The notes: generated from the letters alone by a model not told the origin. DNA of 64,000 bases from Luteococcus sp038433135 (GCF_038433135.1 NZ_JBCDMV010000001.1:92659-156658); one strand, 5' to 3'; numbered from the stretch's first letter, positions 8,179-18,627 are shown. Made by a program: numbers and translations.

Positions 8179-9108
8179 TCAGCGCGACGACGATGCCGAG
8201 GCCGCGGGGGCCGAGCTGGCCGGGGCGGCGGAGCCGGCGCCCGACGCAGCCGGGCTGGGGGAGGCCGACGAACCCAGGTGGGACTTGACGGTCCTGGCCA
8301 GCTCCGACGTCGGATCGATCTGGACCACCTTGGTCCACATCTGGCGGGCCTTGGGCATGTCGTTCTTGCTCATGTACAGGAAGCCCAGGTTGTAGAAGGT
8401 CTCGGCGCGCTTGGGGTCGAGCTTGGCAGCCTGCTGCCAGGAGACCTCGGCATCCTTCAGGTTGGCACCGTTGAACTGGGCGACGCCCAGCGCCAGCCAG
8501 GCCGTGACGTCCTTCGGGGTGACCTCGGTGACCCGCTGCTGCCAGTGCGCGGCCTTGTCGTACTCGCTGGCGCCGTCGTAGATCTGGCCCAGCGCCTTCA
8601 TGGAGAGCACGTCCTTGGGATTGGCCTTGATCTTGGCCTCCAGGGTGGCCACCATCTGCGGATCGACCGGCTTGGGGGTGCTGCCCATCTGGGCGGAGGC
8701 CGACGGCGCGGCCTGCGCACCCGGATCCTGCGGCTGGCCACCCATCAGGTAGACGCCCACCACGACGGCGGCGCTGGCTGCGGCCAGAGCGACGGGCATC
8801 AGCCAGCCCTTCTTCTTGGGCGGGTTGATCTTCACGGGCGCGGTGATCGGCTGGTCGGCCTCGTCGTCCAGGCCGAGCAGGGAGAAGTCCTCCTCCACCG
8901 CGGCATTCGCGCCGCTTGCGCCCGGGGTGGCCTCGACGGCGGAACGGGCCAGCCCGATCTGCCGGGCCGCCCAGGGCTGCAGGTCGTCGGGGGCCTGCTG
9001 CAGGTAGCTGACCAGACTGTCGTGGGCGGCCGACACCTGGGCGGGCGTCGCCCCGGCGGGTAGCCCGAAGAAGCGTTCGGCGCCAGTGGCCTGCTGTGGC
9101 GTAGTCAT
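8179..9108 (-). CDS. Membrane-anchored TPR protein, cytochrome c assembly factor-like (CcmH/NrfG type)
   Basis: The 309-residue product has an amino-terminal cytosolic part, one membrane helix (about residues 110-130, KKGWLMPVALAAASAAVVVG) and an extracytoplasmic domain with three or four TPR units (for example LSMKALGQIYDGASEYDKAAHW and AETFYNLGFLYMSKNDMPKARQMW), ending in an Ala/Ser-rich tail. TPR proteins of the CcmH/NrfG type present apocytochromes to the haem ligation machinery; the position between nrfA and ccdA supports that role here. The ATG at 9108 follows CGGGAG; an upstream start at 9153 lacks a site. The amino-terminal half resembles nothing I recognise with certainty. Confidence 0.72.
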   Translation of the reverse strand: MTTPQQATGAERFFGLPAGATPAQVSAAHDSLVSYLQQAPDDLQPWAARQIGLARSAVEATPGASGANAAVEEDFSLLGLDDEADQPITAPVKINPPKKKGWLMPVALAAASAAVVVGVYLMGGQPQDPGAQAAPSASAQMGSTPKPVDPQMVATLEAKIKANPKDVLSMKALGQIYDGASEYDKAAHWQQRVTEVTPKDVTAWLALGVAQFNGANLKDAEVSWQQAAKLDPKRAETFYNLGFLYMSKNDMPKARQMWTKVVQIDPTSELARTVKSHLGSSASPSPAASGAGSAAPASSAPAASASSSR

Positions 9109-9263
9109 CTGCGTCTCCCGGAGTATCTCGGTGTGGCAACCCGGCCGGGTCACCCGGGCCGCGCCGCCTGGAAGATCCCCCGCCGCATCAGTCGTTTAGA
9201 TACGGAAAGAAGAGGAGATATTCCCATGTGCGGCTCACTGTAGCCGTCGCCCTCCGGACGTCA

Positions 9264-9300
9264 GGAACGGGGGGTGGACTTTGCGTCCACCCCCCGTTCC
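9264..9300 (-). terminator. Hairpin terminator after nrfA
   Basis: A perfect 16-bp stem (GGAACGGGGGGTGGAC at 9264-9279 with its complement at 9285-9300) and a 5-nt loop lie 25 bp past the nrfA stop. There is no T tract, as is common in high-GC actinobacteria. It should separate nrfHA transcripts from the assembly genes downstream. Confidence 0.85.
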
Positions 9301-9325
9301 CGGGCCTGCTGCTGTGCGGTTGTGA

Positions 9326-10888
<1,563 letters not shown>

Positions 10889-10894
10889 GGCAGT

Positions 10895-11389
10895 TCACTT
10901 CCTGTGACCGACTTCACTGTGGCATTGAGTGCACGACACCTTGGTGTCGTGGGTGCGCGTCATCTGGATGTCCTCGGTCAAGTCCTGGTGGCAGTACAGG
11001 CAGTTGGCCTCGGCGACCTTCATGTTGACGTCGCGGATCTTGATGTTCTCGGGATACCAGCCGGTGGAGAACTTCAACCCGTGCAGGAATCCGTCCTCGG
11101 CCTTCACCCAGTACTTGTGCACGATGTTGTCGTGCGGCAGGTGGCAGTCATTGCAGGTGGCCACCGCGTGGTGGCTGCCCGCCTTCCATGCGTTGTACTC
11201 CTCATTCATCGCATGGCAGTTCGCGCAGGTCTTGGGGTCCGTGCCGAAGTAGGACAGGCCCTGCGCGAAGACGAAGGTGTAGACACCCAGGCCGATCACC
11301 CCGCCGATGGCGATGGCGAGTAGTGAAAGGACGATCGTCTTCATGTCGACGTACTTTTTGACCGTCTCGACGATGCCACCTCCTGCCAT
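10895..11389 (-). CDS. nrfH: Tetrahaem quinol dehydrogenase NrfH
   Basis: A 164-residue NapC/NirT-family cytochrome with one membrane helix (about residues 16-38, MKTIVLSLLAIAIGGVIGLG) and four haem motifs: CANCH, CNDCH, CLYCH and CTQCH. It oxidises menaquinol at the outer membrane face and passes electrons to NrfA. The ATG at 11389 was chosen because CAGGAGGT precedes it and the family begins just before the membrane helix; a frame extending to 11491 would add an unrelated arginine-rich leader. It is the first gene of the nrfHA pair and lies downstream of a two-component system on the same strand. Confidence 0.95.
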   Translation of the reverse strand: MAGGGIVETVKKYVDMKTIVLSLLAIAIGGVIGLGVYTFVFAQGLSYFGTDPKTCANCHAMNEEYNAWKAGSHHAVATCNDCHLPHDNIVHKYWVKAEDGFLHGLKFSTGWYPENIKIRDVNMKVAEANCLYCHQDLTEDIQMTRTHDTKVSCTQCHSEVGHRK

Positions 11390-11575
11390 CGTGTACCTCC
11401 TGCTCAGGCCGGTTGTGCGTCTCCCGGGGTCGGGAGGGCACGCAAGGCACCCAGTAGTGACATATTCCCGGGATTGGCGCTGCAAAACCATCCCTCAATG
11501 GATAGAACTTGGATACATCCCGCCTGCCCTGTGCACAGTGTCTGGGCAAGTCAGTGCACGGTGGGGGGCCTGGGA
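11390..11575 (-). promoter_or_regulatory. nrfH upstream region
   Basis: This 186-bp stretch between the response regulator and nrfH should hold the nrfHA promoter. A perfect palindrome CTGTGCACAG (11529-11538) and a second GTGCAC (11554-11559) are possible protein sites. No clear NarL heptamer pair or FNR-type TTGAT-N4-ATCAA was found. A precise -10/-35 pair cannot be assigned. Confidence 0.4.
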
Positions 11576-12259
11576 TCAGCCGCGACGCGGACCGCCCAGG
11601 CCCTGCCGCACGATGTAGGCCGCGGCCTGGATCCGGTTGTCCATGTGCAGCTTGCGCAGCGCATTGTGCACATGGTTCTTCACGGTGCCCTCGGTGATGG
11701 ACAGCCGGCTGCCGATCTCCCGATTGCTCAGCCCGCCGGCCACCAGTTGCAGGATCTCCAGCTCCCGCTGGCTCAGCTCCTGCTGTTCCTCGGCCGGGGC
11801 GCTCTGGCGTGGAGCCGGCCCCTGCCCGCGCAGCTCGGCCAGCAGCCGTCCGACCAGGGCGGGGGCTAAGGGGGATTCGCCGCGCATCACCTTGCGGAAG
11901 GTGTCGAAGAGTTCATCGGGGTGCATGTCCTTCAGCAGGTAGCCGTGCACCCCCTGCCGGACGGCGGGCAGCAGGTGGTCGTCGTCCTCGCTGACGGTGA
12001 GCAGGATCACCTTGGTGCCGGGCAGGTCCGTCAACACCCGGCCCGCCGCCTCGACGCCATTCATCACCGGCATCTCCACGTCCATCAGCAGCACGTCGGG
12101 GTGCAGTTCATGCGCCAGCTCGACGCCCTCCAGCCCATTGCTGCCCTGCCCGATCACGGTCAGGTCGCTCTGGGCGTCGATCAGGGTGGCGATGGCCCGG
12201 CGGAAGAGTGGCTGGTCATCCACCAGCAGGATCCGGATGGGCGCGGCGGTCTCGGTCAT
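11576..12259 (-). CDS. NarL/LuxR-family response regulator
   Basis: A 227-residue two-domain regulator. The receiver has the acidic pair in ILLVDDQPLF, the phospho-acceptor Asp in VLLMDVEMP and the conserved Thr/Lys regions (LLTVSEDDDH, YLLKDMHPDE). The carboxyl LuxR-type helix-turn-helix is LSQRELEILQLVAGGLSNREIG with TEGTVKNHVHNALRKL. Its ATG overlaps the stop of the histidine kinase gene (ATGA), so the two form a cognate pair. Because nrfHA follow directly, nitrite or nitrate respiration genes are the most likely targets; that link rests on position. Confidence 0.88.
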   Translation of the reverse strand: MTETAAPIRILLVDDQPLFRRAIATLIDAQSDLTVIGQGSNGLEGVELAHELHPDVLLMDVEMPVMNGVEAAGRVLTDLPGTKVILLTVSEDDDHLLPAVRQGVHGYLLKDMHPDELFDTFRKVMRGESPLAPALVGRLLAELRGQGPAPRQSAPAEEQQELSQRELEILQLVAGGLSNREIGSRLSITEGTVKNHVHNALRKLHMDNRIQAAAYIVRQGLGGPRRG

Positions 12260-13188
12260 CGCGCCACCCGCACGGGCAGGGCCTCGGGGGCCTCGCGACG
12301 AGGCAGGTCGACGACCACCGTCGTGCCCCGGCCGGGTGCGGAACGCACGATGAACTCGCCGTCCAGCTGCTCCACCCGTTCCCGCATGGTGTGCAGACCG
12401 TAGCTGTCCTGGCGTCCCGGCAGCGACGGGTCGAAGCCCCGGCCATCGTCGCTGACCTCCACCCGGGTGCCGTCCTCGTCGGCACGCAACAGCACGGTGG
12501 CGCGGCTGGCGCCGGAGTGCTTGCGCACATTGGCCAATGCCTCCTGCACCACCCGGGAGAGCTGCACCTCGTGGCTGGTCGGCAGCTCGGTGTGCTCGTC
12601 GGGCAGTTGCAGCGTCAGCTCGGCCGGGATGCCGCTGCTGCGCGACCAGCTGCGCAGGAAGTGCTCGATGCCCTCGATGAAGCCCCGGTCGGTCCGGCCA
12701 GCCTCGCGCAGCCCCAGGATCGCCTCCCGGACGTCGCGGCAGGAGTCCTGGCACAGCCCGGCCAGCTCGCCCAGCTCGTCGCGCACCTGCGGCAGCGCCT
12801 CCAGATCCGGATCGCACTCCAGGGTGCGCAGCTTGAGATGGGCCACCGAGAGCACTTGGGCCAGGGAGTCATGCATCTCTCGGGCGATCCGCTCGCGTTC
12901 CTCCAGTACCGCACTGTGCCGTTCGGCTGCCAGGGCACGCTCCTGCAGTGTGACCAGCTGGCTGTACCCACGCTCGATCGAGGCGAAGATCATCCGGCTG
13001 AAGACCACCACCCCGATCGCTCCGACCAGGCCGGCGATCACATGGGTGTTGCTGGGCCACAGCAGCGGCAGGGCCGCGACGAATGCCACGGGGACAATGA
13101 TCGAGATCAGCCGCAGCCGCCGGAGCCAGCGCTCCAGATCCTGCTGGGTCGCGGGGGCGGACGGCTCGCGTCGAGACACCCGCCCCAC
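12256..13188 (-). CDS. Sensor histidine kinase, HisKA_3 family
   Basis: A 310-residue kinase with two membrane helices (about residues 24-66) and almost no extracytoplasmic loop, a coiled-coil linker, a HisKA_3 dimerisation domain whose phospho-acceptor is His in AREMHDSLAQ (near residue 107), and a HATPase_c domain (VVQEALANVRKHSGA, VSDDGRGFDP, GLHTMRERV). It lacks the periplasmic P-box sensor of NarX/NarQ, so it may sense a signal in or near the membrane, such as quinone redox state; this is inference. It is co-transcribed with the NarL-type regulator and followed by nrfHA. Confidence 0.88.
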   Translation of the reverse strand: MGRVSRREPSAPATQQDLERWLRRLRLISIIVPVAFVAALPLLWPSNTHVIAGLVGAIGVVVFSRMIFASIERGYSQLVTLQERALAAERHSAVLEERERIAREMHDSLAQVLSVAHLKLRTLECDPDLEALPQVRDELGELAGLCQDSCRDVREAILGLREAGRTDRGFIEGIEHFLRSWSRSSGIPAELTLQLPDEHTELPTSHEVQLSRVVQEALANVRKHSGASRATVLLRADEDGTRVEVSDDGRGFDPSLPGRQDSYGLHTMRERVEQLDGEFIVRSAPGRGTTVVVDLPRREAPEALPVRVAR

Positions 13189-13268
13189 CCCCTTCGCTCA
13201 GGGCACGTCGTCCTGTGCCTTCGAGCCAAGAGTAATTCACACAGTTTCGACGTGGTTTATCGGGGGTG

Positions 13269-13286
13269 CTGTATCGGTGGATACAG
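13269..13286. promoter_or_regulatory. Inverted repeat CTGTATC-GGTG-GATACAG
   Basis: Perfect 7-bp arms with a 4-bp spacer lie 81 bp before the kinase start and 18 bp after the end of the yibE-like gene. Low GC content and symmetry suggest a protein-binding site more than a terminator. Confidence 0.45.
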
Positions 13287-13303
13287 TCCGATCGTCCCGC
13301 GGA

Positions 13304-14734
13304 TCACACCTCGTCGGGGCCCTGCGGGCGCTTGAACAGGTCGGGCTCATGGCTGGCCTGCCGGGCCCGGGCACTGCGCACGGCATTCATGTTGGTCAGC
13401 GTCGAGTAGTCCTTGCCACGCTCCGGCTGGGCGACCCGCGTCGGCTTGCGGGCGGGTTCCGGCGTCGCCTTGGCCTTCGGCTTCGGCGCGGTCCGCGGTT
13501 CGGGGCGAATCTGGCTGGACGGCTGTTTGGCCCGCCCCGCGGAGACCGCGGCCACCGCGATCGCGGTGGTCACCGGCACCGCCAGCACCAGCCCGATCGA
13601 GCCCACCAGGGTGCGCACCAGTTCACCGGCGAACATCTCACCGGTGAGCACCTCGCCCAGCGGGCGCTGGTAGATGGTCAGCAGCAGCAGGATGGTCAGG
13701 ATCGCACCGGCCGTCGCGAAGGCCGTGGTGTAGACCGTGGAGGCAATGTGATCACGGCCGATCCGCATGGCCCCGGTGAACAGGTCCTTGCGGCTGCGGC
13801 CGGTACCGGCCAGTTCCCAGACCGCGGAGGCCTGGGTGATGGTGACGTCATTCAGCACACCAAGACCGGCAATGATCACGCCGCACACCACCACCGAACT
13901 CAGGTGCATGCTGGGGGCGGCGGTGGCCAGTAGGAAGTCGTCCTCGCTGGAGACGCCGGTCAGGTGCGCCCACTTCGAGGCCCAGAAGCCCAGGCCGGCA
14001 CTGATCGCCAGCCCGAACATGGTGCCCACCAGCGCGGTGGTGGTACGGGTGGAGAAGCCGTGGGCCGCGTAGAGCACCACGAACATGATCGCGGAGCTGG
14101 CGGTCAGGCCAACCAGCGTCGGATTGTGCCCGACGATCAGCGCCGGGAAGAGGAATTTGGTCATCACGAAACCGGCGAAGACCAGACCCAGCAGGGAGGC
14201 GAAGCCTCGCCAGCGGGCCACCGCCACCACCAGCACCGCGAACAGCGCCGCGAAGAAGATCAGTGGCATGCTGCGCTGGAAGTCGGCGAACTGGTAGCCG
14301 ATGCTGCCGTCCTGGGGCGACGGCATCCGGTAAAGCTTCACCCCGTCGCCGGTCTTGATGCCGGATTCGTAGACCTCGGCGGTGACCTGCACCTCCTGCG
14401 TCTGGCCCTTGTCCGGCCCCTCGTCCAGATGGACGGCGAGCTTGGCGCACTGCCGGGTGTCATTGGCCACCGAGCCGGTCATCCCCTCACAGCTCACCTC
14501 GTTGACCATGGTCACCGTGCCCTTGGGCACGGTCACGCCGGGCACCATCACGCTGGAGGCATCGCTCTTGATGTGCGCCGGCACATTGCGCGGCCACAAC
14601 CAGACCAGTGCGACGACGGTGAACACGGCGATCGGCACCAGGATGCTCACCATCCAGGCCAGGGCCCGACGCTCGGTCCGTCGCAGCTCGGGATCATCGC
14701 TGCGCGAGGATGCGTGGGAGTGTGCATGTGCCAT
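13304..14734 (-). CDS. YibE/F family membrane protein
   Basis: A 476-residue polytopic protein of the YibE/F family: a cytosolic His-rich amino terminus (MAHAHSHASS), one membrane helix, an extracytoplasmic domain of about 110 residues with three cysteines, and seven or so further helices (from SMPLIFFAALFAVLVVAVARW on). The carboxyl 85 residues are cytosolic, basic and Pro-rich. Family function is unknown, although transport has been suggested. The ATG at 14734 was chosen over 14800 because the longer form would overlap the divergent glycosylase gene; only 21 bp separate the two start codons. The family call is confident, function is open. Confidence 0.8.
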   Translation of the reverse strand: MAHAHSHASSRSDDPELRRTERRALAWMVSILVPIAVFTVVALVWLWPRNVPAHIKSDASSVMVPGVTVPKGTVTMVNEVSCEGMTGSVANDTRQCAKLAVHLDEGPDKGQTQEVQVTAEVYESGIKTGDGVKLYRMPSPQDGSIGYQFADFQRSMPLIFFAALFAVLVVAVARWRGFASLLGLVFAGFVMTKFLFPALIVGHNPTLVGLTASSAIMFVVLYAAHGFSTRTTTALVGTMFGLAISAGLGFWASKWAHLTGVSSEDDFLLATAAPSMHLSSVVVCGVIIAGLGVLNDVTITQASAVWELAGTGRSRKDLFTGAMRIGRDHIASTVYTTAFATAGAILTILLLLTIYQRPLGEVLTGEMFAGELVRTLVGSIGLVLAVPVTTAIAVAAVSAGRAKQPSSQIRPEPRTAPKPKAKATPEPARKPTRVAQPERGKDYSTLTNMNAVRSARARQASHEPDLFKRPQGPDEV

Positions 14735-14742
14735 GACGGGCC

Positions 14743-14748
14743 TAACCT
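14743..14748 (+). promoter_or_regulatory. -10 box of a leaderless gene
   Basis: TAACCT fits TANNNT and ends 7 nt before the ATG at 14756. Its -35 region would lie within the first codons of the divergent yibE-like gene. Confidence 0.5.
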
Positions 14749-14755
14749 TTGACCG

Positions 14756-15745
14756 ATGAGTGACAAGACCGAACCGGAGCGCCTGCTCCCCGAGGGGCAC
14801 CGGGTGGCGCCCGCAGACGCGGCCACCCTACCCAATCCCTCGCCGCTCACCCGGAGCATTCCGGGGGCGGCCGGTCGGCTGGGGATGTGCGTCGGGCGGC
14901 TGGCGCGCGGCCCCGGCGATCCGACCCATCGTCGGGTCGGGCAGGGCTGGTGGCGGGCCAGCAATACCCCTTGTGGTCCGGCGCTGCTGAGCCTGGCCGA
15001 CGACGGGGCCGATGTGGCGGCGCGGGCCTGGGGCGCGGGGGCCGAGTGGGCGCTGGAGCAGCTGCCCCGGCTGCTGGGTTGTCACGATCAGCTGGACTTC
15101 AGGCCGCATCATCCTCTGCTGAAGGAATTGCTGCGACGCCATCCCCAGCTGCGGGTGGGCGCCACCGGTCTGGTCTGCGAGAGCCTGCTGCCGTCGGTGG
15201 TGGAGCAGAAGGTGACCGGCGCCGAGGCCTTCCGGGCGATCCACCGGCTGACCCGGTGCCATGCTTCGGTGGCGCCCGGCCCGGCCGGGGTGGCCGGTCA
15301 TCCGGCCAGCGGGATGCTGCTGCCGCTGACCGCCGACCAATGGGCGGCGATCCCCAGCTGGGAGTATCTGTTGGCCGGGGTGGAGCAGAAGCGCTCCGCG
15401 ACGCTGGTGGCTGCCGCTCGTCGCGGTCGGGCGGTGGAACGCACCCTGACCAGCGCCGACGCCGACGCGGCGCTGCGTTCGCTACCGGGGATCGGCCCGT
15501 GGACGTCGGCCCGCGCCCGGCAGCAGGCGCATGGCGACCCCGACGCGTGGAGCGTGGGGGACTACCACGTCGGCCGGGCGATCAGCTTTGCGCTGTGTGG
15601 CGAGCAACTGGATGACGACGGCTGCGCTGAACTGCTGGCGCCCTATGCCGGGCAGCGTTATCGGGTGGAGCTGTTGCTCTCCTTGGGTGGTCCGCGGATC
15701 GAGCGGCACGGGCCCCGACGTAGTCTGCCCACCCACCTGCCGTGA
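14756..15745 (+). CDS. HhH-GPD superfamily DNA glycosylase (3-methyladenine glycosylase-like)
   Basis: A 329-residue protein whose carboxyl half matches the HhH-GPD DNA repair fold. The block LLPSVVEQKVTGAEAFRAIHRL (residue 144 on) is the typical family core, the hairpin-helix-hairpin is LPGIGPWTSARARQQAHGDP, and the catalytic Asp follows in DAWSVGDYHVG. The amino-terminal 130 residues correspond to the beta-rich AlkA-type domain but are weakly conserved. It should excise alkylated bases. The four Cys of an iron-sulfur cluster are absent, which argues against the EndoIII/MutY branch. Its neighbours diverge and converge, so it is probably monocistronic. Confidence 0.82.
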   Translation: MSDKTEPERLLPEGHRVAPADAATLPNPSPLTRSIPGAAGRLGMCVGRLARGPGDPTHRRVGQGWWRASNTPCGPALLSLADDGADVAARAWGAGAEWALEQLPRLLGCHDQLDFRPHHPLLKELLRRHPQLRVGATGLVCESLLPSVVEQKVTGAEAFRAIHRLTRCHASVAPGPAGVAGHPASGMLLPLTADQWAAIPSWEYLLAGVEQKRSATLVAAARRGRAVERTLTSADADAALRSLPGIGPWTSARARQQAHGDPDAWSVGDYHVGRAISFALCGEQLDDDGCAELLAPYAGQRYRVELLLSLGGPRIERHGPRRSLPTHLP

Positions 15746-15764
15746 TCCGGCAGGCGGGACCACC

Positions 15765-16943
15765 TCAGCCGGAGTGGGCTACGGCGGAATCCTGCGTGGC
15801 CGACACGGGCGCCGGCCTTGACCCGCTGCCCTGGCCGTCATCCTCGTGCTTCGGGTAGGGCCGGTTCTCCTCGTCGTCGTCGACGTCGTCAAGGTGCGGG
15901 AACGGGTCGGTGTCGTTCAGGTAGCGCAACCAGGACATCACGACGGCCATCACCGGCACGGCCAGCAGGGCGCCGACCAGGCTCCACAGGTAGCCGGCCA
16001 GGCTGACCCCGACGATCACCGCGTAGGGGTGGAGCGAGACGGCGCGCCCCATCAACAGGGGCTGCAGCACATTGCCCTCCAACTGCTGCACGGCCAGCAC
16101 CACCAGCGCCATCAGCAGGGCCGTGGTGGGGCCGCCGGTGAACAGCGCGAGCACCACCGCCACGGCGCCGGAGGCGATGGCGCCGACGAAGGGGACGAAG
16201 GCCGAGACGAAGACCAGCATCGCCAGCGGAAGCGGGAAGGGCACCTTCAGCAGGGCGGCCCCGACGCCGATGCAGACCGCGTCGATCACCGCCACGATCA
16301 CGGCCGTGCGGGCATAGAGTTCCAAGCTGCGCCAGCTGCGACGGGAGGCCTCGTACTGACGGGTGCGGGAGCGGGCGGGCACCAGCCAGAGCAGGTTGCT
16401 CCAGATCTTGGGGCCATCGCCCAGGAAGAAGAAGGCACTGATGACGCCCAACAGGGCCATCGCGAGCAGTTCACTGAGCGAGCCGCTGAAGGTCATCACG
16501 GTGCTGACGATGTTGGAGCTGTGACCGGCCAGCCATTCCTGACCCTTGTCGACGCCCTCGTCCAGCTGGGCATTGTCCAGGTGCAAGGGCCCGTCCCGCA
16601 GCCAGGCGGCCCCGTCGCGCAGCACATTCTGGGCCAGTTCGGTGATGCTGCCCATGTCTTCCAGCACCACGGTCAGCGCGTACCAGAGCACGGCGACGAT
16701 GATCCCCAGGCTGGTGAGCAGCGCGATGGCGCCAGCCAGATAGCTGCCCAGATGAAGGCGACGACGCATCCACCGCACCACCGGGCTGAGCAGGGCAGTG
16801 AGCAACATCGCGATGGCGATCGGGATCAGTGCGAAGCGGGCCTGGCCGACCAGTCGGACCCCCACCCACGCGCAGGCCACGGTCACCAGGAAGGGCACGC
16901 CAAGGCGCAGGGCAAGGTCAAGCCCCCGCGCAGGGCGGGTCAT
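15765..16943 (-). CDS. AI-2E/PerM family membrane protein
   Basis: A 392-residue protein with about seven membrane helices: a pair near the amino terminus, a third helix at FSGSLSELLAMALLGVISAFFFL after a soluble stretch, and a carboxyl bundle with the conserved VPFVGAIASGAVAVVLALFTGG and LQPLLMGRAVSLHPYAVIVGV segments of the AI-2E transporter superfamily. Members export varied solutes or act as sodium/proton antiporters, so the substrate is unknown. The tail (about 50 residues) is acidic then Pro/Ser-rich. The ATG at 16943 has no clear ribosome-binding site, and longer forms (GTG codons up to 17024) cannot be excluded. Confidence 0.8.
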   Translation of the reverse strand: MTRPARGLDLALRLGVPFLVTVACAWVGVRLVGQARFALIPIAIAMLLTALLSPVVRWMRRRLHLGSYLAGAIALLTSLGIIVAVLWYALTVVLEDMGSITELAQNVLRDGAAWLRDGPLHLDNAQLDEGVDKGQEWLAGHSSNIVSTVMTFSGSLSELLAMALLGVISAFFFLGDGPKIWSNLLWLVPARSRTRQYEASRRSWRSLELYARTAVIVAVIDAVCIGVGAALLKVPFPLPLAMLVFVSAFVPFVGAIASGAVAVVLALFTGGPTTALLMALVVLAVQQLEGNVLQPLLMGRAVSLHPYAVIVGVSLAGYLWSLVGALLAVPVMAVVMSWLRYLNDTDPFPHLDDVDDDEENRPYPKHEDDGQGSGSRPAPVSATQDSAVAHSG

Positions 16944-17031
16944 GAGGTCAGTCTGTTCGGCACGGTGCACACCGCCAGCCTGCCTGCCGCCGACGCTCAG
17001 AACCAAGCCCACAAGGGCGTTCACACCCCAA

Positions 17032-17052
17032 GGGGTGGGCCTTTCCCACCCC
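17032..17052 (-). terminator. Hairpin terminator after the permease gene
   Basis: GGGGTGGG (17032-17039), a 5-nt loop, and CCCACCCC (17045-17052) form a perfect 8-bp stem about 140 bp past the permease stop on the minus strand. Confidence 0.55.
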
Positions 17053-17114
17053 GATGGAGGTGGTGGAGGGGGCGGTGTTGGGTGGTTACGCTCGGCAGCC
17101 TGCTGCCGACGACT

Positions 17115-17205
17115 TTCCGAGAACCGACCCCGAGATTCCTAGGAGATCCGGGCCCGCCGCGGAGCCTGGCCCCCAGGGCCGAGATCTGGAGGTCAGTTCT
17201 CGGAA
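17115..17205. repeat. 92-bp palindromic element, copy 2 (91 bp)
   Basis: Left arm TTCCGAGAACCGACCCCGAG and right arm (reverse complement TTCCGAGAACTGACCTCCAG) flank a centre not shared with the other copies. The right arm overlaps the 3' end of the permease gene: its last codons (Ser-Glu-Asn) and TGA stop (17193-17195) lie inside the element. It is the only copy between co-directional genes. Confidence 0.85.
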
Positions 17206-18563
17206 GTGGACGACTGATCCACTTGCTGGGGAGTCGCCCTCCGGTTGCGATGGGCGGCGACGAGCGCAAGCAGGGCGCCGGCGACCAGCAGCGGCAGCCC
17301 CAGCCGCCAGGTGCTGGCCTCCACCCGGGTGGCCAGCACAAGGCAGGAGACCAGTCCGAGCACCGGGAGGATCGACGGCACCCGGAAGTGGCTGTGCGCC
17401 ACCCGATCCCGGCGCAGGGCCAGCACCGCCAGGTTCGTGCTGGCAAAGACCACCAGCAGGAGCAGGACCAGGGTGGAGGCCAGCGTGGCCACCTCCCCGG
17501 TGAGCGCCAGCAGCAGCGAGAGGGCCGTGGTGACCAGGATCGCCACCCACGGCGTCTGCCGTCCGGGCAGGACCCTGCCCAGGACCGACGGCAGCAGCCC
17601 GTCGCGGGCCATGCCGTAGGCCAGCCGGGAGCTCATGATGCCGGTCAGCAGGGCGCCATTGGCCACCGCCACCAGCGCCACCAGGCTGAACAACACCGGA
17701 GGCACGCCCCCAGCGGTGCGGACCACCTCCAGCAGCGGGCCCGAGGATGCGGCCAGCTCGTCGGTGGGCAGGATCGCGCTGGCGGCCACCCCCACCCCGA
17801 CATAGATCAGACCTGCCACCGCCAAGGCGCCGAAGAGCGCTCGCGGGTAGGAGCGGCTGGGGTCGCTGGCCTCTTCCGCCAGGTTGACCGAGGTCTCGAA
17901 GCCCACATAGGAGTAGAAGGCCAGGACGGAGGCGGCCAGGACGGCGCCGACCGGCCCGTGTTCCGCGGTCCCGAGCTGGGTCAGGCGGGTCAGATCGGCG
18001 CCACCGCGGGCCATCACCACGATGCCCAGGGCAAGGATCAGCAGCAGTCCGCTGACCTCGATCACGGTGGCCACGGCATTGGTGCCCATCGACTCCTTGA
18101 TACCGCGCAGGTTCAGCGCCGCCAGCAGACCCAGGAAGACCGTCACCACCAGGGGTACGGGCAGACGGACGAATTCCGCCAGATAGTCGCCGGCGAAGCC
18201 CAGACTGAGCGCACCCACGGAGACGATGCCCGCGGCCAGCATGCAGAAACCCACCAGGAAGCCGACGACGTCACCGAAGGCCCGCTGGGCGTAGTGCGAG
18301 GAGCCGCCGGCACGGGGATACTTCGTCGCCAGCTCGGCATAGCTGCCCGCGGTCAGCAAGGCCAGCAGCAGGGCCGCCAGCAGCGGCACCCAGACGGCGC
18401 CGCCGGCGGTACCGGCCACCTCGCCGACCAGCACATAGACGCCCGCGCCGAGCACGTCACCCAGGATGAACAGGAAGAGCGCCCAGGTGCCGACTGAGCG
18501 ACGAAGCGGCGTCGATTCCTGGTCAGCGGGGGAGGCAGCGAGGGGCTGGGAGGTGGCAGGCAT
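17193..18563 (-). CDS. APC superfamily amino acid permease
   Basis: A 456-residue transporter with 12 predicted helices. The first helix has the broken-helix glycines of the APC fold (FLFILGDVLGAGVYVLVGEVAG), helix 3 follows a YAELATKYPRAGGSSHYAQRAFGD loop, and helix 6 has the AFYSYVGFETSVNLAEEASDP motif typical of amino acid/polyamine permeases. It should import amino acids by proton or cation symport; the specific substrate cannot be read. The ATG at 18563 marks where APC-like sequence begins; a longer frame to 18938 is the antisense shadow of the adjacent kinase gene. The last residues and stop are provided by the palindromic element copy 2. Confidence 0.87.
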   Translation of the reverse strand: MPATSQPLAASPADQESTPLRRSVGTWALFLFILGDVLGAGVYVLVGEVAGTAGGAVWVPLLAALLLALLTAGSYAELATKYPRAGGSSHYAQRAFGDVVGFLVGFCMLAAGIVSVGALSLGFAGDYLAEFVRLPVPLVVTVFLGLLAALNLRGIKESMGTNAVATVIEVSGLLLILALGIVVMARGGADLTRLTQLGTAEHGPVGAVLAASVLAFYSYVGFETSVNLAEEASDPSRSYPRALFGALAVAGLIYVGVGVAASAILPTDELAASSGPLLEVVRTAGGVPPVLFSLVALVAVANGALLTGIMSSRLAYGMARDGLLPSVLGRVLPGRQTPWVAILVTTALSLLLALTGEVATLASTLVLLLLVVFASTNLAVLALRRDRVAHSHFRVPSILPVLGLVSCLVLATRVEASTWRLGLPLLVAGALLALVAAHRNRRATPQQVDQSSTSEN

Positions 18564-18627
18564 GTGCCGAAGCCAACCAGCCCAGCGGCCGCGGCACACC
18601 ACCCCAAAGGCGAGGAATTGCGCCGGA

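Noticed and set aside
11390..11575. NarL or FNR sites upstream of nrfH
   Set aside because: No TACYYMT pair or TTGAT-N4-ATCAA could be found by eye; only GTGCAC-type palindromes were seen.
15846..18497. A plus-strand frame of 883 codons over the PerM-like and permease genes
   Set aside because: Gln/His/Arg/Gly-rich composition is typical of the antisense shadow of membrane-protein genes; no start signal or domain.
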